A stretch of 64,000 nt of DNA from Rodentibacter genomosp. 2 (GCA_001999425.1 MLHP01000013.1:166460-230459); one strand, 5' to 3'; positions 35,591 through 45,611 are shown, numbered from the stretch's first letter. Notes: generated from the letters alone by a model not told the origin. Program-made: numbers and translations.

Positions 35591-37396
35591 TCATCGAAAA
35601 AAATTAAATAAACTTTTTTTAGGTGGTTCCGTACGAAAATCAATTCGCTGCCGGATGAGGCGAGAAATCGGGGTTTTACGATCTTCGTAAATTTTATTTT
35701 CTTCATCCAATAGATCACGTTGGAAGATCAATTCACAGGTTTGATAAATATCTTCGACCGGAAAAATAAAAAACTCGCCATTTTTGACCGCACTTACTAC
35801 TTCATCGGAAAGACTCAGTTGCTGAATAGTTGTAGCCGGAATAATTACCCCTTGTTTTCCGCTAAGTCCTCGGCGTTGGCAAATCGTGAAAAATCCCTCA
35901 ATTTTATCATTCACTCCGCCTACTGCATGAACAAGCCCAAACTGATCAATCGAACCGGTTACCGCAATATGTTGTGGCAAAGGCAATTCAGCCAAGGCAC
36001 TGACAAGCACGCAAAAAATTGCCAACGATGCGCTGTCGCCATCAATTTCACCATAGGATTGCTCAAAAACAAGAGAAGCGGAAAATGGTAGCTGAGAAGG
36101 CAATTCTAAAATATTCGACAGACAGGCCTGCGCAATCATCATTCCTTTACCGTGTAAATTTCCAGCAAGTTCATTTTTACGTTCGACATCGACCACTTCC
36201 CCTTCGCCAAATTGCACAACACAACTAATCCGTGACGGCTCGCCAAATACTACTGGTGTACCGGGATACTCAATCACTGATAAACCATTAATCTGCCCGA
36301 TAATTTCCCCCTCTGTTTCGACATAAACCTGTTCATTGAGAATATCGGCATAGGTTTGCTCTTTTAAAAAGCTGTGTTGTACCCTTTGCTGTTGAAAAAA
36401 TGCTTCAAAATCAGCCGCACTTAGTGAGTTTTTTTGTGCAAGTACTGCTGTATTAAGTAACACATTTTTCAAGATGGTAGGAGAAGCATTAATTAAAAAT
36501 CGATTCTCACTTTCCCTTACAAGGAATTGATACAATTTATTCAATGCTGAAAAATCCAAAGCTAACTGATTTTCTTCCGCTATACAATGAATATGGCCAA
36601 CCCAATTTTTTTGTTCACCAACATCGGTTACCGAAAGATAACTTTCAATTTCGGCATAATCCGCAAAATTGTATAAATTTTCTTCCAGCTCCCCTAATGT
36701 GGCGAGTTCCGTGCGATTGCCTAACACAATTACTTTAGTCTCAAGCGGATAACTTGGAATTTCACAAGGTAGTGTTTTAAAAGGATGCGCAGAATACCAA
36801 TCGAAACGTTTGGTTTGTAAAATATGTTTTAAACGTTGCCATAAATCAAATTGTGCCAATAATGTTGATGCACTCAAAATCAGTACGCCTCCATTTGCAC
36901 GGTGAATTAACCCCGGATGAAGTTGAATATCTTGCGAACCGGGATGCAGTCTGACACTACCAAAAAGCTGGAACTGATCACAATACAATGCACTTAGCAC
37001 TTCACCTGAAGCAGCAAAATTATCTTCCAACGATTGAGCTGGCTCAACTTCAATACGAGGAAATGAGAAGGAATCCCCTTGTTCGACTATGTAATTTACC
37101 CCCAAAATCGACAGCTCTCTAGGTAACATTTGTTGTATTAATGGTATAAGCAAAGAAGCATAATCTACCTGATCATCTGCTTTTAATACCATAAGGGAGC
37201 AATTTGGATTACGCAAAAACAAAGAAAGCGCGTTTTTGGTATTTGGCTGTAAAGCCCAAAAATCAAGGGGTTGTGTGGGGTGTTCAGTATAGGCTAACAG
37301 GGGTTGTAGAGATTCCCAATTAAGGGATTGTTCTTGAAAGAAAGATGAACTCACTGGTAATTTCTCGTTAGTAAAATTAGTCGCATTATCGCACAT
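35591..37396 (-). CDS. Lon-like protease (YcbZ/LonB-like family, degenerate ATPase region)
   Basis: The C-terminal third is an S16 Lon protease domain. By counting, the catalytic Ser is residue 455 (GDSASLA) and the Lys is residue 498 (GGVNDK), 43 apart exactly as in Lon. The N-terminal 300 residues keep the Walker-B-like HRANGGVLILSAS region but I see no GxxxxGK/S Walker A loop, so ATP hydrolysis is doubtful. Length (601) fits E. coli YcbZ (586). It is divergent from matP, the same pairing as ycbZ-matP in E. coli. Its substrates are unknown. An uptake signal lies near 35788. Confidence 0.85.
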   Translation of the reverse strand: MCDNATNFTNEKLPVSSSFFQEQSLNWESLQPLLAYTEHPTQPLDFWALQPNTKNALSLFLRNPNCSLMVLKADDQVDYASLLIPLIQQMLPRELSILGVNYIVEQGDSFSFPRIEVEPAQSLEDNFAASGEVLSALYCDQFQLFGSVRLHPGSQDIQLHPGLIHRANGGVLILSASTLLAQFDLWQRLKHILQTKRFDWYSAHPFKTLPCEIPSYPLETKVIVLGNRTELATLGELEENLYNFADYAEIESYLSVTDVGEQKNWVGHIHCIAEENQLALDFSALNKLYQFLVRESENRFLINASPTILKNVLLNTAVLAQKNSLSAADFEAFFQQQRVQHSFLKEQTYADILNEQVYVETEGEIIGQINGLSVIEYPGTPVVFGEPSRISCVVQFGEGEVVDVERKNELAGNLHGKGMMIAQACLSNILELPSQLPFSASLVFEQSYGEIDGDSASLAIFCVLVSALAELPLPQHIAVTGSIDQFGLVHAVGGVNDKIEGFFTICQRRGLSGKQGVIIPATTIQQLSLSDEVVSAVKNGEFFIFPVEDIYQTCELIFQRDLLDEENKIYEDRKTPISRLIRQRIDFRTEPPKKSLFNFFR

Positions 37397-37482
37397 TTGC
37401 GTATATTGTAAAAATCAGCTGGAAAAATTAAATTAAAACACGTATATTAAACGAGTTACCACGTCACTAAATATTACATATT

Positions 37483-37932
37483 ATGAAATATCAAAAATTA
37501 GAAAATCAAGAAGCCAACTGGAAATGGATTTACTTGATCAGAAAATATCGTGAAGGTGAAAATATCACGCGCTACGAAGAAAAAAGTTTACAAGAATCTG
37601 TTGTGGCAGAATTATTGGAAAGTCAGAATTATCCGGAAAAGATTGAAAATTGGATCAAACAACATCTTTCTACGGCCCTACCGATTAAATTGGATCAGGC
37701 TATTCGGGCAAGACGAAAACGTTTTTTCAATGCGGAAAAACAATCTACAAAAAAGAAATCTATTGATTTGGAATATGCGGTTTGGTTACGTCTTTCAAAA
37801 TATTCACGCAAAATGAATATGACCCTTTCAGAAACGATCACTTATATGATTGATGAACATGAAAGTAAAGCGCTATATGAAAGCCAAATGTCAGCAATGA
37901 AAAGTAGCCTTAAAAATTTATTAAATCAATAA
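37483..37932 (+). CDS. matP: Macrodomain Ter protein MatP
   Basis: MatP binds matS sites in the terminus region of the chromosome and organises it, delaying its segregation through contact with the divisome. The 149-residue protein starts MKYQKLENQEANWKWIYLIR, has the four-helix DNA-binding N-terminal part, the ribbon-helix-helix segment KSIDLEYAVWLRLSKYSRKM near residues 85-110 and a C-terminal coiled coil. It is divergent from the Lon-like gene. This suggests, but does not prove, that this part of the chromosome is not constrained to the terminus. Confidence 0.95.
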   Translation: MKYQKLENQEANWKWIYLIRKYREGENITRYEEKSLQESVVAELLESQNYPEKIENWIKQHLSTALPIKLDQAIRARRKRFFNAEKQSTKKKSIDLEYAVWLRLSKYSRKMNMTLSETITYMIDEHESKALYESQMSAMKSSLKNLLNQ

Positions 37933-37961
37933 AAAAGACAGGGCGGTAAACCTTGTCTTTT
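37933..37961 (+). terminator. Terminator after matP
   Basis: AAAAGACAGGG at 37933-37943 pairs with CCTTGTCTTTT at 37951-37961, one G-U pair, loop of 7 bases. The U-rich end of the stem serves as the tail. Confidence 0.75.
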
Positions 37962-37987
37962 GAGTTAAACTAAATAGAGAAATTTAA

Positions 37988-38009
37988 GAGCGCAGTTTAA
38001 TTCGCGCTC
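37988..38009 (-). terminator. Terminator after cspD
   Basis: GAGCGC at 37988-37993 pairs with GCGCTC at 38004-38009. On the minus strand TTAAATTTC follows, a weak U-tract. Confidence 0.5.
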
Positions 38010-38015
38010 CTGTTT

Positions 38016-38225
38016 TTATTCCACAATTGGAATAATCTTTGTGGCATGAGATCCTTTATCGCCGTGAATTACTTCAAATTGCACTTTTTGCCCTGCTTTT
38101 AATGAACGATAACCGTCCATTTCAATCACAGAATAATGTGCAAAAATATCAGCTTCCACGCCTTCTGCGGAAATAAAACCAAATCCTTTTGCGTTATTAA
38201 ACCACTTAACAATACCAATTTCCAT
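38016..38225 (-). CDS. cspD: Cold-shock-domain protein, CspD type
   Basis: The 69-residue protein is a single cold-shock domain with the RNA-binding motifs KGFGFISAEG (RNP1, residues 13-22) and ADIFAHYSVI (RNP2, about 25-34). It starts MEIGIVKWFNNAKGFGF. The acidic, longer-than-CspA form and the C-terminal HATKIIPIVE suit CspD, an inhibitor of replication in stationary phase in E. coli. It has a 120-base upstream gap with no other gene, in which its promoter must lie. Confidence 0.88.
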   Translation of the reverse strand: MEIGIVKWFNNAKGFGFISAEGVEADIFAHYSVIEMDGYRSLKAGQKVQFEVIHGDKGSHATKIIPIVE

Positions 38226-38370
38226 TATTGACCTCTTAGGCTTCGCCTATACAATCATAAAACAAATAAGACGTGTGCCTTATCACCTGAATTGGCCGTT
38301 ATCTTTAAATATTTTGATTTTTTATGCAACAAGCAATATTAAAAAATGTTATGGAGATCACAAAATATTT

Positions 38371-38529
38371 TTATTTTTCAGTATGTTTCGCTGATTTTTC
38401 ATGTAATTCACGCAATTCTCTCGCCACAATTTGAATTGCTTCACCACTATTTATTCCTTTTGCCATTAATTCTTGAATTTTTTCAACCGCGCTTTGTTGT
38501 TGTTCGTGTGTTAATTGAATATCTAACAT
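38371..38529 (-). CDS. yoaH: YoaH-family small protein
   Basis: This short gene encodes 52 residues, starting [20 protein letters not shown] and continuing [20 protein letters not shown]. That matches E. coli YoaH ([20 protein letters not shown]...) closely. It is all-helical and cytoplasmic, and its function is unknown. Its start is 4 bases after the stop of truC on the same strand, so it is likely in the yqcC-truC transcript. The stop is TAA at 38371-38373. Confidence 0.85.
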   Translation of the reverse strand: MLDIQLTHEQQQSAVEKIQELMAKGINSGEAIQIVARELRELHEKSAKHTEK

Positions 38530-38533
38530 AAAT

Positions 38534-39247
38534 CTACCAACCAAATTTTATCATTAAATTTTGCCATTGCTCATCCAATGGTGCATGAATTGTGATTTTA
38601 ACCTGCGAAATAGGATGAATAAAACATAATGTTTCCAAATGTAACAACAAACGTTTACACCCCGTATTTTCCGTCAACGCCCGATTTTGATGTAAATCGC
38701 CATATTGAGTATCGCCTAAGATAGGATGCAAAATATGCTTACAATGTCGGCGCAACTGATGTTTTCTTCCCGTATGCGGAATTAAGCGTACCAGAGAATA
38801 GCGTGAAGTCTTATAACGCCCAGCCGAATAAGGCATTTCTATAGTTTTTAGGCTTTCATAATCCGTTACCGCCTCTTGTGCGACTTTGTCTTCTTTTGCA
38901 AATTTATCGGCAATTTTATCAAGTTGAATTTTCAACGGATAATCAATTCTATTCGTCCCTTCTAAATAACCACGCAACACCGCTAAATAGGATTTTTTCA
39001 CCTTTTTTTGCTCAAATTGCTGACACATCAAATTTGCAATTTCACTATTTAAGGCAAACAGCAACACACCTGATGTCGGACGATCCAAACGATGAATAGG
39101 AAATACGTGACATCCGATTTGATCGCGTAATGTTTGCATAACAAATTGCGTTTCATGGGGATCTAACCAGCTACGGTGTACCAACATCCCTGACGGTTTA
39201 TTTACCGCAACCAGCCATTCATCTTGATATAAAATCTCTAGGATCAT
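38534..39247 (-). CDS. truC: tRNA pseudouridine(65) synthase TruC
   Basis: TruC makes pseudouridine 65 in tRNA-Ile and tRNA-Asp. The 237-residue protein has the RluA-family catalytic [14 protein letters not shown] (aspartate at about residue 55), the N-terminal [20 protein letters not shown] and the [11 protein letters not shown] motif near 157. It lacks an S4 domain, as TruC does. It overlaps yqcC by 4 bases (ATGA), the same pair as yqcB-yqcC in E. coli. Confidence 0.93.
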   Translation of the reverse strand: MILEILYQDEWLVAVNKPSGMLVHRSWLDPHETQFVMQTLRDQIGCHVFPIHRLDRPTSGVLLFALNSEIANLMCQQFEQKKVKKSYLAVLRGYLEGTNRIDYPLKIQLDKIADKFAKEDKVAQEAVTDYESLKTIEMPYSAGRYKTSRYSLVRLIPHTGRKHQLRRHCKHILHPILGDTQYGDLHQNRALTENTGCKRLLLHLETLCFIHPISQVKITIHAPLDEQWQNLMIKFGW

Positions 39248-39558
39248 TGATTCTGCAATAATTTTTCCAATTCCAATAAAGGGGCTAGCAATAACGCAAG
39301 CCCATCGAATTCTTTTAATGCTTCCTCAATGTAAGGTGAAATGGCAATTTGACTCGGTAGTGGAGCTCCACTTTCCAACAAAGCATACATACGTGGAATA
39401 AACACCCATTGTAGCCATTCTTCCGGCGCCATCGTATCAAGCGAAAAAGGTTCTTCGCTTAAAAACGCTTCCTGTGTTGGTAGCACGGATTGCCACAAAT
39501 CCAAGTTTTGCATGGTTTGTTGAAGCAGCTCAAGATGAAGTTTGGTTTGATTACGCAT
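39244..39558 (-). CDS. yqcC: YqcC family protein
   Basis: The 104-residue helical protein matches YqcC through the segment FSLDTMAPEEWLQWVFIPRM (about residues 38-57) and PSQIAISPYIEEAL. E. coli YqcC is 109 residues and also precedes truC. Its structure is an all-alpha fold of unknown function. Coupling to truC hints at a role linked to tRNA modification, but that is inference from position only. Confidence 0.88.
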   Translation of the reverse strand: MRNQTKLHLELLQQTMQNLDLWQSVLPTQEAFLSEEPFSLDTMAPEEWLQWVFIPRMYALLESGAPLPSQIAISPYIEEALKEFDGLALLLAPLLELEKLLQNQ

Positions 39559-39651
39559 AATCGTCCTTATAATGAATAGTGGAATCTATCGCTTAAAAAG
39601 CGGTGTATTCTACGTAAAATCACGTTGTTAGGCAAAAAAGTGCGGTCATTT

Positions 39652-39921
39652 TTAGTCGCGAATCACTGAAAAATCTTCATCTGGGATTTCTTTATGTGCA
39701 TTCACTATCACTCGCTCAACGTTTGCCGTTATAGGCCCTAGCCTTAACCATTGTTCAAAAGTCTCCAACTGCTCTTCACTACCCTGTGCAATAGCTTCCA
39801 CCGAACCATCATCACGATTTCGTACAAAACCTTTAATCCCTAATTTTTTTGCTTCTTTCCAAGTAAAATAACGAAATCCAACACCTTGCACACGTCCATA
39901 AACAAAAAATTGTTTTGTCAT
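39652..39921 (-). CDS. acyP: Acylphosphatase
   Basis: The 89-residue protein starts MTKQFFVYGRVQGVGFRYFT, with the phosphate-binding GRVQGVGFR loop (arginine at about residue 17) and the catalytic asparagine in GFVRNRDDGSVEA (about residue 35). It hydrolyses acyl phosphates such as carbamoyl- or acetyl-phosphate. It is transcribed divergently from ytfE. The physiological role is not clear for this family. Confidence 0.93.
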   Translation of the reverse strand: MTKQFFVYGRVQGVGFRYFTWKEAKKLGIKGFVRNRDDGSVEAIAQGSEEQLETFEQWLRLGPITANVERVIVNAHKEIPDEDFSVIRD

Positions 39922-40070
39922 ATTATCAATTCTCCCAATCTAACCCTTACTAAGTATTTTTCTTGATTTTGGTCATCATTTTATCAAGAAATGAAATTCT
40001 AAGCTTTCCAATTTTCAAAAATATCCTACTATTTTTATCGGATTTATTTAGTTTAAATGGAGTGCTTATT
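39922..40070. promoter_or_regulatory. Divergent promoter region between acyP and ytfE
   Basis: This 149-base AT-rich region must control ytfE. An 8-base inverted repeat, TTCTTGAT (39960-39967) and ATCAAGAA (39983-39990), is separated by 15 bases. The half-site TTGAT resembles FNR or CRP half-sites, but the spacing fits neither. I could not find a convincing NsrR box. Confidence 0.3.
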
Positions 40071-40736
40071 ATGTCTTTTGCCCAACAAACACTTAGTGAA
40101 TTAGCCATTTCAATTCCAGGTGCAACAAAAATTTTCCGCGAATATGATCTTGATTTCTGTTGTGGCGGTTCTGCCACTTTAGACGTTGCCGTACAACAAA
40201 AAAATCTTAATCTCGCTGAAGTTGAAATGCGTTTAGCAGATTTACAACAGCAAGAAAATACGGAAAAAGATTGGTCAAATTCCTCTTACAATGAATTAAT
40301 CGAACATATTATTGAACGCTTCCATAATCGCCATCGCGAGCAACTGCCCGAATTAATCACATTGGCGAAAAAAATAGAAAGTGTACATAGTGATCGCGAA
40401 GATTGCCCGCGTGGTACTACTGCACAATTAGAAAAAATCCATGCCGAATTAAGTCAGCATATGATGAAAGAAGAAAACATTCTTTTCCCAATGATTAAAA
40501 TGGGCAATTATGCAATGGCGGCAATGCCAATTCGAGTAATGGAAATGGAACATGATGAGGCGGGACAAGATGTAGAAGTGTTGAAATCCATCACAAATCA
40601 CCTTACACCGCCGGAAGATGCCTGTTTTAGTTGGCGTGCGCTTTATAATGGCATTAATGCCTTTATTGACGATTTAATGCACCACATTCATTTAGAGAAT
40701 AATATTTTGTTCCCACGAGTATTAAATGAAAAATAA
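40071..40736 (+). CDS. ytfE: Iron-sulphur cluster repair di-iron protein (RIC/YtfE/ScdA)
   Basis: YtfE repairs iron-sulphur clusters damaged by nitric oxide or peroxide. The ATG at 40071 gives MSFAQQTLSELAISIPG and 221 residues, equal to E. coli; the frame stays open 36 codons upstream but without similarity. The ScdA N-terminal motif DFCCGG is at residues 30-35, followed by the hemerythrin-like helices with HIIERFHNRHREQLPEL, MMKEENILFPMIKMG and HHIHLENNILFPRV supplying the di-iron ligands. NO-responsive control is expected. Confidence 0.95.
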   Translation: MSFAQQTLSELAISIPGATKIFREYDLDFCCGGSATLDVAVQQKNLNLAEVEMRLADLQQQENTEKDWSNSSYNELIEHIIERFHNRHREQLPELITLAKKIESVHSDREDCPRGTTAQLEKIHAELSQHMMKEENILFPMIKMGNYAMAAMPIRVMEMEHDEAGQDVEVLKSITNHLTPPEDACFSWRALYNGINAFIDDLMHHIHLENNILFPRVLNEK

Positions 40737-40801
40737 AATACGATAAATAAAAAAGTGCGGTAAAAGCTATCAGTATTATGTCGCTGTTGTACAAAACAGT
40801 A

Positions 40802-40837
40802 AAATCCCTATTGAAATTTTTAACTCAATAGGGATTT
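40802..40837. terminator. Strong hairpin between ytfE and the GntR regulator
   Basis: AAATCCCTATTGA at 40802-40814 pairs perfectly with TCAATAGGGATTT at 40825-40837. The plus tail is CCTT and the minus tail TTTACTG, so the U residues inside the stem help most. It lies between converging genes. A 22-codon frame at 40842 follows it but has no support as a gene. Confidence 0.7.
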
Positions 40838-40913
40838 CCTTATGACAGAAAGTCATTTGATTCCACAACCTGTTAAATGTCCTGTTTCCTCAAAAATCTA
40901 TAAGACATAAATA

Positions 40914-41645
40914 TCATTCTGATGATGAATGTTTTACATCCCGTTTCGCCGTAGCGGCAAAGATAATTTTATCAGGGCGATAACTAATACTCCCGTATTG
41001 AAACGGGCGCCCATCCTCCAAATAAGTTGTACTGGTTACACTAACAACCATCTCGTATTCTCCAAGATCCAACGTACTTTTTTCTTCTTCATTAGCATAA
41101 CGAAAGACAATTTTTCGTTGCGAGTGACTAATTTTCAACCCTAATTCGCTTTCTAAGTAGTGATAGATAGATTGTTCCGCAATGTCACGGTTAATAAAGG
41201 GTACAATACGGCGATCAAAATAAGAAAGTTCATACTCCACATTTTCCCCATCAATTTCACGTATTCGACCTATACGGTAAAAATCAATTTGATCATTTAC
41301 GCTAAAGATATTCATTAGCTCCTCTTCCCCTTGCACAATATATAAACTCGTTAAGGTTGTTTTCACCTGATGGGTTGAAGAGTAATCCAATTCTCTCTGC
41401 GTTTTAATTTCAGAAAGCATCTGAGGTTTTAATCGATCCTGCTCCAAAACGATAGAATTTCTTCCCTGTTGCTTTTGAATATAACCATCCATTTCGAGTA
41501 ATGAAAGGGCTTTACGGATAGTATCTTTAGAAAAACCATAATGCTGCATTAACTCATTTTCACTGGGCAACTCCTGATTTTTCGTTAACTCCCCCTTGTT
41601 GATTTTAGTTTTTATATCATTATAGACTTTTTTATATTTGCTCAT
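40914..41645 (-). CDS. GntR-family regulator (HutC/UTRA type, TreR-like) of the mal operon
   Basis: The 243-residue repressor-like protein has an N-terminal winged helix (SKYKKVYNDIKTKINKGELT through GFSKDTIRKALSLLEMDGYI, residues 2-57) and a C-terminal UTRA ligand domain (about 80-235). Firmicutes TreR is the closest pattern and answers to trehalose 6-phosphate. Here it is divergent from malQ-glgP-mapP-malT, so its effector is more likely maltose 6'-phosphate or glucose phosphates; that is inference. A 17-base palindrome, CCTACTTAGCAAGTAGG (41662-41678), lies in its own leader and may be an operator. Confidence 0.8.
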   Translation of the reverse strand: MSKYKKVYNDIKTKINKGELTKNQELPSENELMQHYGFSKDTIRKALSLLEMDGYIQKQQGRNSIVLEQDRLKPQMLSEIKTQRELDYSSTHQVKTTLTSLYIVQGEEELMNIFSVNDQIDFYRIGRIREIDGENVEYELSYFDRRIVPFINRDIAEQSIYHYLESELGLKISHSQRKIVFRYANEEEKSTLDLGEYEMVVSVTSTTYLEDGRPFQYGSISYRPDKIIFAATAKRDVKHSSSE

Positions 41646-41825
41646 TCTTCATTCCATGTTACCTACTTAGCAAGTAGGATAGCATAAATCACCCAAAGCT
41701 ATACGTATAAATTGTGATTCAAATCACACTTTTCCGTTAATGATTTAACTTTTACGTAAAAGATATTGCGTAACACGAAATTTTAGCTAAAATTAGCAAC
41801 ATTCTCGTTTCCATAAGGAAAAACT
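41646..41825. promoter_or_regulatory. mal intergenic control region with CRP site and palindromes
   Basis: TGTGATTCAAATCACA at 41713-41728 is a perfect CRP site with both TGTGA/TCACA arms. Two TACGTA-centred palindromes flank it: TATACGTATA at 41700-41709 and TTTTACGTAAAA at 41750-41761, about 51 bases apart centre to centre. They are candidate operators for the divergent GntR protein. CCTACTT-AGC-AAGTAGG at 41662-41678 is a third palindrome, closest to the regulator gene. malQ has the ribosome binding site TAAGGAAA. Confidence 0.7.
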
Positions 41826-43340
41826 ATGCTTACTCGTTCAAGTGGCATCTTAATGCACATCACCTCATTACCCAATTCATTTGGTATCGGTAGTTTCGGA
41901 CAATCCGCCTATGATTTTGTCGATTTTTTGGTTGAAACCAAGCAGACTTACTGGCAAATCCTGCCATTAACCACAACAAGCTACGGCGATTCCCCCTATC
42001 AATCTTTTTCAGCCATTGCTGGCAATCCTCATTTAATTGACCTTGATTTATTGATGCAAATAGGGCTTTTAACAGAAAAAGACTACCACTACGTTAATTT
42101 TGGCGATGATCCGACGCAAATTGATTATGAGCGTATATCTTGTGCAAGACGCCCTATTTTAGAAACCGCGGTAAAAAACTTCGTTGCAAATGATAAGTTA
42201 CAGCCTGAATTTAAAAACTTTGAAAAAAACAACCGCACTTGGTTATCGGATTACGCGGAATTTATGGCAATTAAAGAATATTTTGGCAATCGTGCGTTGC
42301 AAGAATGGGATGACAAACAAGTTATTGCTCGAAAACCTGAGGCGTTAAAAAAATACCGCGCAATGCTTGCTCCACAGATTCAATATTTTAAAGTGACACA
42401 ATATTTTTTCTTCCAACAGTGGCAAGCATTGAAAGATTACGCCAACCAAAAAGGTATTAAAATTATCGGTGATATGCCGATTTATGTCTCAGCGGATAGT
42501 GTGGAAGTATGGACAAAACCGGAACTTTTTCAATTAGATGCTGAACGTCATCCACTTTTTGTGGCGGGGGTTCCTGCAGATCAGTTCAGTGCAACAGGAC
42601 AACTCTGGGGTAATCCGCTTTATGATTGGGACGAACATAAAAAACAAGGCTATGCTTGGTGGATTTATCGCATTGAAGAAAGTTTTAAAATCTATGATGT
42701 GTTGCGTATCGACCATTTCAAAGGCTTTTCAGATTATTGGCAAGTTGACGGCAAAGCAGAAATTGCGAAGTACGGTAGCTGGCAACCGGGTCCAGGTTAT
42801 GAACTATTTGAAGCCGTAAAACAACAATTGGGCGACTTACCGATTATCGCTGAAGATCTTGGTAATATTGATGATAAAGCGAAAAAATTATTAGCCGATT
42901 GCGGTTATCCCGGTATGAAAATTTTACAATTCGGTTTTGAAGATATTACGGGAGAAAGTTTTGACAACCCGCATTACTGCATACCTCATTGCATTGCCTA
43001 TACAGGTACGCACGATAACGACGTGCTAAACGGCTGGTATGACAGTTTAACCTCGGATCAACAACAATACGTAAATGATTATACCCATCGCAGTGCAGAT
43101 GAATCTATTTGTCAGGCGGTTGTCCGTCAATTATTTGCAACAGTAAGTAATACGGCGATTGCCACTATGCAAGATATTTTAGATTTACCAACCTGCTCAA
43201 GAATGAATATTCCCTCTACCATTGGCGGAAACTGGCAATGGCGGATGCAAGAAACCGATTTAACTCAAGATAAAAAAGATTTCTTAACGAAAATAACCAC
43301 GTTATATCAAAGAGCGAATAAGGAAAAAAACAATGATTAA
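41826..43340 (+). CDS. malQ: 4-alpha-glucanotransferase (amylomaltase), short bacterial type
   Basis: MalQ disproportionates maltose and maltodextrins, releasing glucose and lengthening chains for phosphorolysis. The GH77 active site is complete: GDMPIYVS, the nucleophile aspartate in [12 protein letters not shown], the acid/base glutamate in IIAEDLG, and TGTHDNDV. At 504 residues it is the compact form found in Firmicutes and many other bacteria, not the form near 690 residues of enterobacteria and Haemophilus influenzae. This suggests a separate origin. It overlaps glgP by 8 bases and carries one uptake signal, near 42230. Confidence 0.93.
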   Translation: MLTRSSGILMHITSLPNSFGIGSFGQSAYDFVDFLVETKQTYWQILPLTTTSYGDSPYQSFSAIAGNPHLIDLDLLMQIGLLTEKDYHYVNFGDDPTQIDYERISCARRPILETAVKNFVANDKLQPEFKNFEKNNRTWLSDYAEFMAIKEYFGNRALQEWDDKQVIARKPEALKKYRAMLAPQIQYFKVTQYFFFQQWQALKDYANQKGIKIIGDMPIYVSADSVEVWTKPELFQLDAERHPLFVAGVPADQFSATGQLWGNPLYDWDEHKKQGYAWWIYRIEESFKIYDVLRIDHFKGFSDYWQVDGKAEIAKYGSWQPGPGYELFEAVKQQLGDLPIIAEDLGNIDDKAKKLLADCGYPGMKILQFGFEDITGESFDNPHYCIPHCIAYTGTHDNDVLNGWYDSLTSDQQQYVNDYTHRSADESICQAVVRQLFATVSNTAIATMQDILDLPTCSRMNIPSTIGGNWQWRMQETDLTQDKKDFLTKITTLYQRANKEKNND

Positions 43341-45600
43341 ATTTAGTGATTTTGTACAAACCAATGAAAAGAAGCCGCTTGAAAAATTAAACAATCAGGC
43401 TATTTATGTACAATTATTAAACTATGTAAAAACGCTTTCAGCGGATAAACCAAAAAATATAGGAAAACGGAAAGTTTATTATATTTCTGCTGAATTTTTG
43501 ATTGGCAAATTATTATCTAACAACCTCATCAACCTTGGGGTATATCAAGACGTTAAAGATGAATTGGCTCGTGCCGGAAAATCATTAAGCCATATTGAAG
43601 ATATTGAACCCGAACCCTCTTTAGGAAATGGCGGCTTAGGTCGTTTAGCTTCTTGTTTTATTGACTCCATGGCAACGCTTGGTTTAAATGCAGAAGGCGT
43701 AGGCTTAAATTATCATTGCGGATTATTCAAGCAAGTTTTTAAACAAAATGAACAAAAAACCGAACCAAATTATTGGATCGAAAAAAATTCTTGGCTGCGC
43801 CCAACAAACGTTACCTATGAAGTACCGTTTAAATCCTTTACTTTGACCTCAAAATTAGATCGTATTGATATTCTGGGTTATAAAAAATCAACTAAAAATT
43901 ATCTCAATTTATTTGATATAAAATCAGTGAATTATCACTTAATCAAAGATGGAATTGAGTTTGATAAAACGAATATTAAAGAAAATTTAACCTTATTTCT
44001 TTATCCTGATGATTCTGATAAAAATGGAGAATTGTTACGCATTTATCAACAATATTTTATGGTATCCAATGCGGCACAATTACTAATTGATGAAGCAATT
44101 GAACGTGGAAGCAACATGCAAGATCTTGCGGACTATGCTTACGTGCAAATTAATGATACCCACCCTTCAATGGTGATTCCGGAACTAATTCGCCTACTCA
44201 CCGAAAAACATCATCTTGAATTTTCAGAAGCTGTAAAAATCGTACGTAGTATGGTGGGTTATACCAACCATACCATCCTTGCTGAAGCCTTAGAAAAATG
44301 GCCCCTTGATTATTTAGAAGAAGTCGTTCCGCATTTAGTCGTCATTATCAAAAAATTAGACAAATTGGTACGTGCCGAATATAAGGATCCGGCGGTACAA
44401 ATTATTGATGAACAGCATCGTGTACATATGGCTAATATAGATATCCATTTTTCAAACTCGGTCAATGGTGTTGCAGCGTTGCATACAGACATTTTAAAAA
44501 ATGCAGAACTCAAAGCCTTTTATACTATCTATCCTGAAAAATTTAATAATAAAACAAACGGCATCACTTTCCGTCGTTGGTTAGAATTTTCCAACCAAGA
44601 GCTGGCGGCTTATCTAAAACAACTGATAGGAGATAGTTATCTACAAGATGCAACACAGTTAGAAAAATTACTTGCCTTTGCCGATGACAAACAAGTTCAT
44701 CAAAAACTCGCTGAAATTAAATTTAAGAATAAGTTAGCGTTAAAAACCTATCTTAAAGAAAATAAAGGCATTGAATTAGATGAAAATTCAATTATTGATA
44801 CGCAAATTAAACGTTTCCATGAATACAAACGCCAACAGATGAATGCACTTTATGTGATTCATAAATATCTTGAGATCAAAGCAGGGAAATTACCCCAACG
44901 TAAAATTACCGTTATCTTTGGCGGTAAAGCAGCCCCTGCTTATGTCATTGCACAAGATATTATTCACTTAATTCTTTGTTTATCCGAACTTATCAATAAT
45001 GATCCGGAAGTAAACAAATATTTAAATGTTTATTTAGTAGAAAACTATAATGTGAGTGTGGCTGAAAAATTAATTCCGGCGACGGACATTTCAGAGCAAA
45101 TCTCTTTAGCCTCAAAAGAAGCCTCCGGCACCGGTAATATGAAATTTATGCTTAACGGCGCATTAACACTGGGTACTATGGACGGCGCGAATGTTGAGAT
45201 CGCAGAGCTTGCAGGAGCAGAGAACATTTATACCTTTGGTAAAGATTCACAAAGTATCATTAAACTTTATGAAACCGCCGGCTATGTTTCAAAAGATTAC
45301 TATACCAATGACAAGTATATTAAACGTGCGGTAGATTTTATTATTAATCCGGTATTGGTGAAACTCGGTAATTCAGTGCGTTTAACACGCCTCTATAACG
45401 AATTATTGAATAAAGACTGGTTTATGACCTTGATTGACTTTAACGCTTACGTAAAAGCTAAAGAGCAAATTTTGGCGGATTATGAAGATCAAGATAGTTG
45501 GAATAAAAAAGTCGTTCAAAATATCGCAAAAGCGGGCTTCTTCTCGTCAGATCGAACTATTGCACAATACAACGCCGATATCTGGCACTGTGAGGATTAA
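43333..45600 (+). CDS. glgP: Maltodextrin/glycogen phosphorylase (GT35)
   Basis: The 755-residue phosphorylase releases glucose 1-phosphate from alpha-1,4-glucans. The substrate loop [20 protein letters not shown] and the PLP-lysine region [20 protein letters not shown] are conserved, as is [18 protein letters not shown]. It is shorter than E. coli GlgP or MalP (about 800) and fits Firmicutes maltodextrin phosphorylases. Because it is cotranscribed with malQ and malT, maltodextrin is the more likely substrate than stored glycogen; the symbol malP would then be apt. The gene is AT-rich with no perfect uptake signal. Confidence 0.92.
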   Translation: MIKFSDFVQTNEKKPLEKLNNQAIYVQLLNYVKTLSADKPKNIGKRKVYYISAEFLIGKLLSNNLINLGVYQDVKDELARAGKSLSHIEDIEPEPSLGNGGLGRLASCFIDSMATLGLNAEGVGLNYHCGLFKQVFKQNEQKTEPNYWIEKNSWLRPTNVTYEVPFKSFTLTSKLDRIDILGYKKSTKNYLNLFDIKSVNYHLIKDGIEFDKTNIKENLTLFLYPDDSDKNGELLRIYQQYFMVSNAAQLLIDEAIERGSNMQDLADYAYVQINDTHPSMVIPELIRLLTEKHHLEFSEAVKIVRSMVGYTNHTILAEALEKWPLDYLEEVVPHLVVIIKKLDKLVRAEYKDPAVQIIDEQHRVHMANIDIHFSNSVNGVAALHTDILKNAELKAFYTIYPEKFNNKTNGITFRRWLEFSNQELAAYLKQLIGDSYLQDATQLEKLLAFADDKQVHQKLAEIKFKNKLALKTYLKENKGIELDENSIIDTQIKRFHEYKRQQMNALYVIHKYLEIKAGKLPQRKITVIFGGKAAPAYVIAQDIIHLILCLSELINNDPEVNKYLNVYLVENYNVSVAEKLIPATDISEQISLASKEASGTGNMKFMLNGALTLGTMDGANVEIAELAGAENIYTFGKDSQSIIKLYETAGYVSKDYYTNDKYIKRAVDFIINPVLVKLGNSVRLTRLYNELLNKDWFMTLIDFNAYVKAKEQILADYEDQDSWNKKVVQNIAKAGFFSSDRTIAQYNADIWHCED

Positions 45601-45611
45601 AGGGAGGGGCA

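Noticed and set aside
40842..40910. 22-codon frame after the ytfE terminator hairpin
   Set aside because: The start overlaps a small hairpin, there is no good ribosome binding site and I recognise no family.
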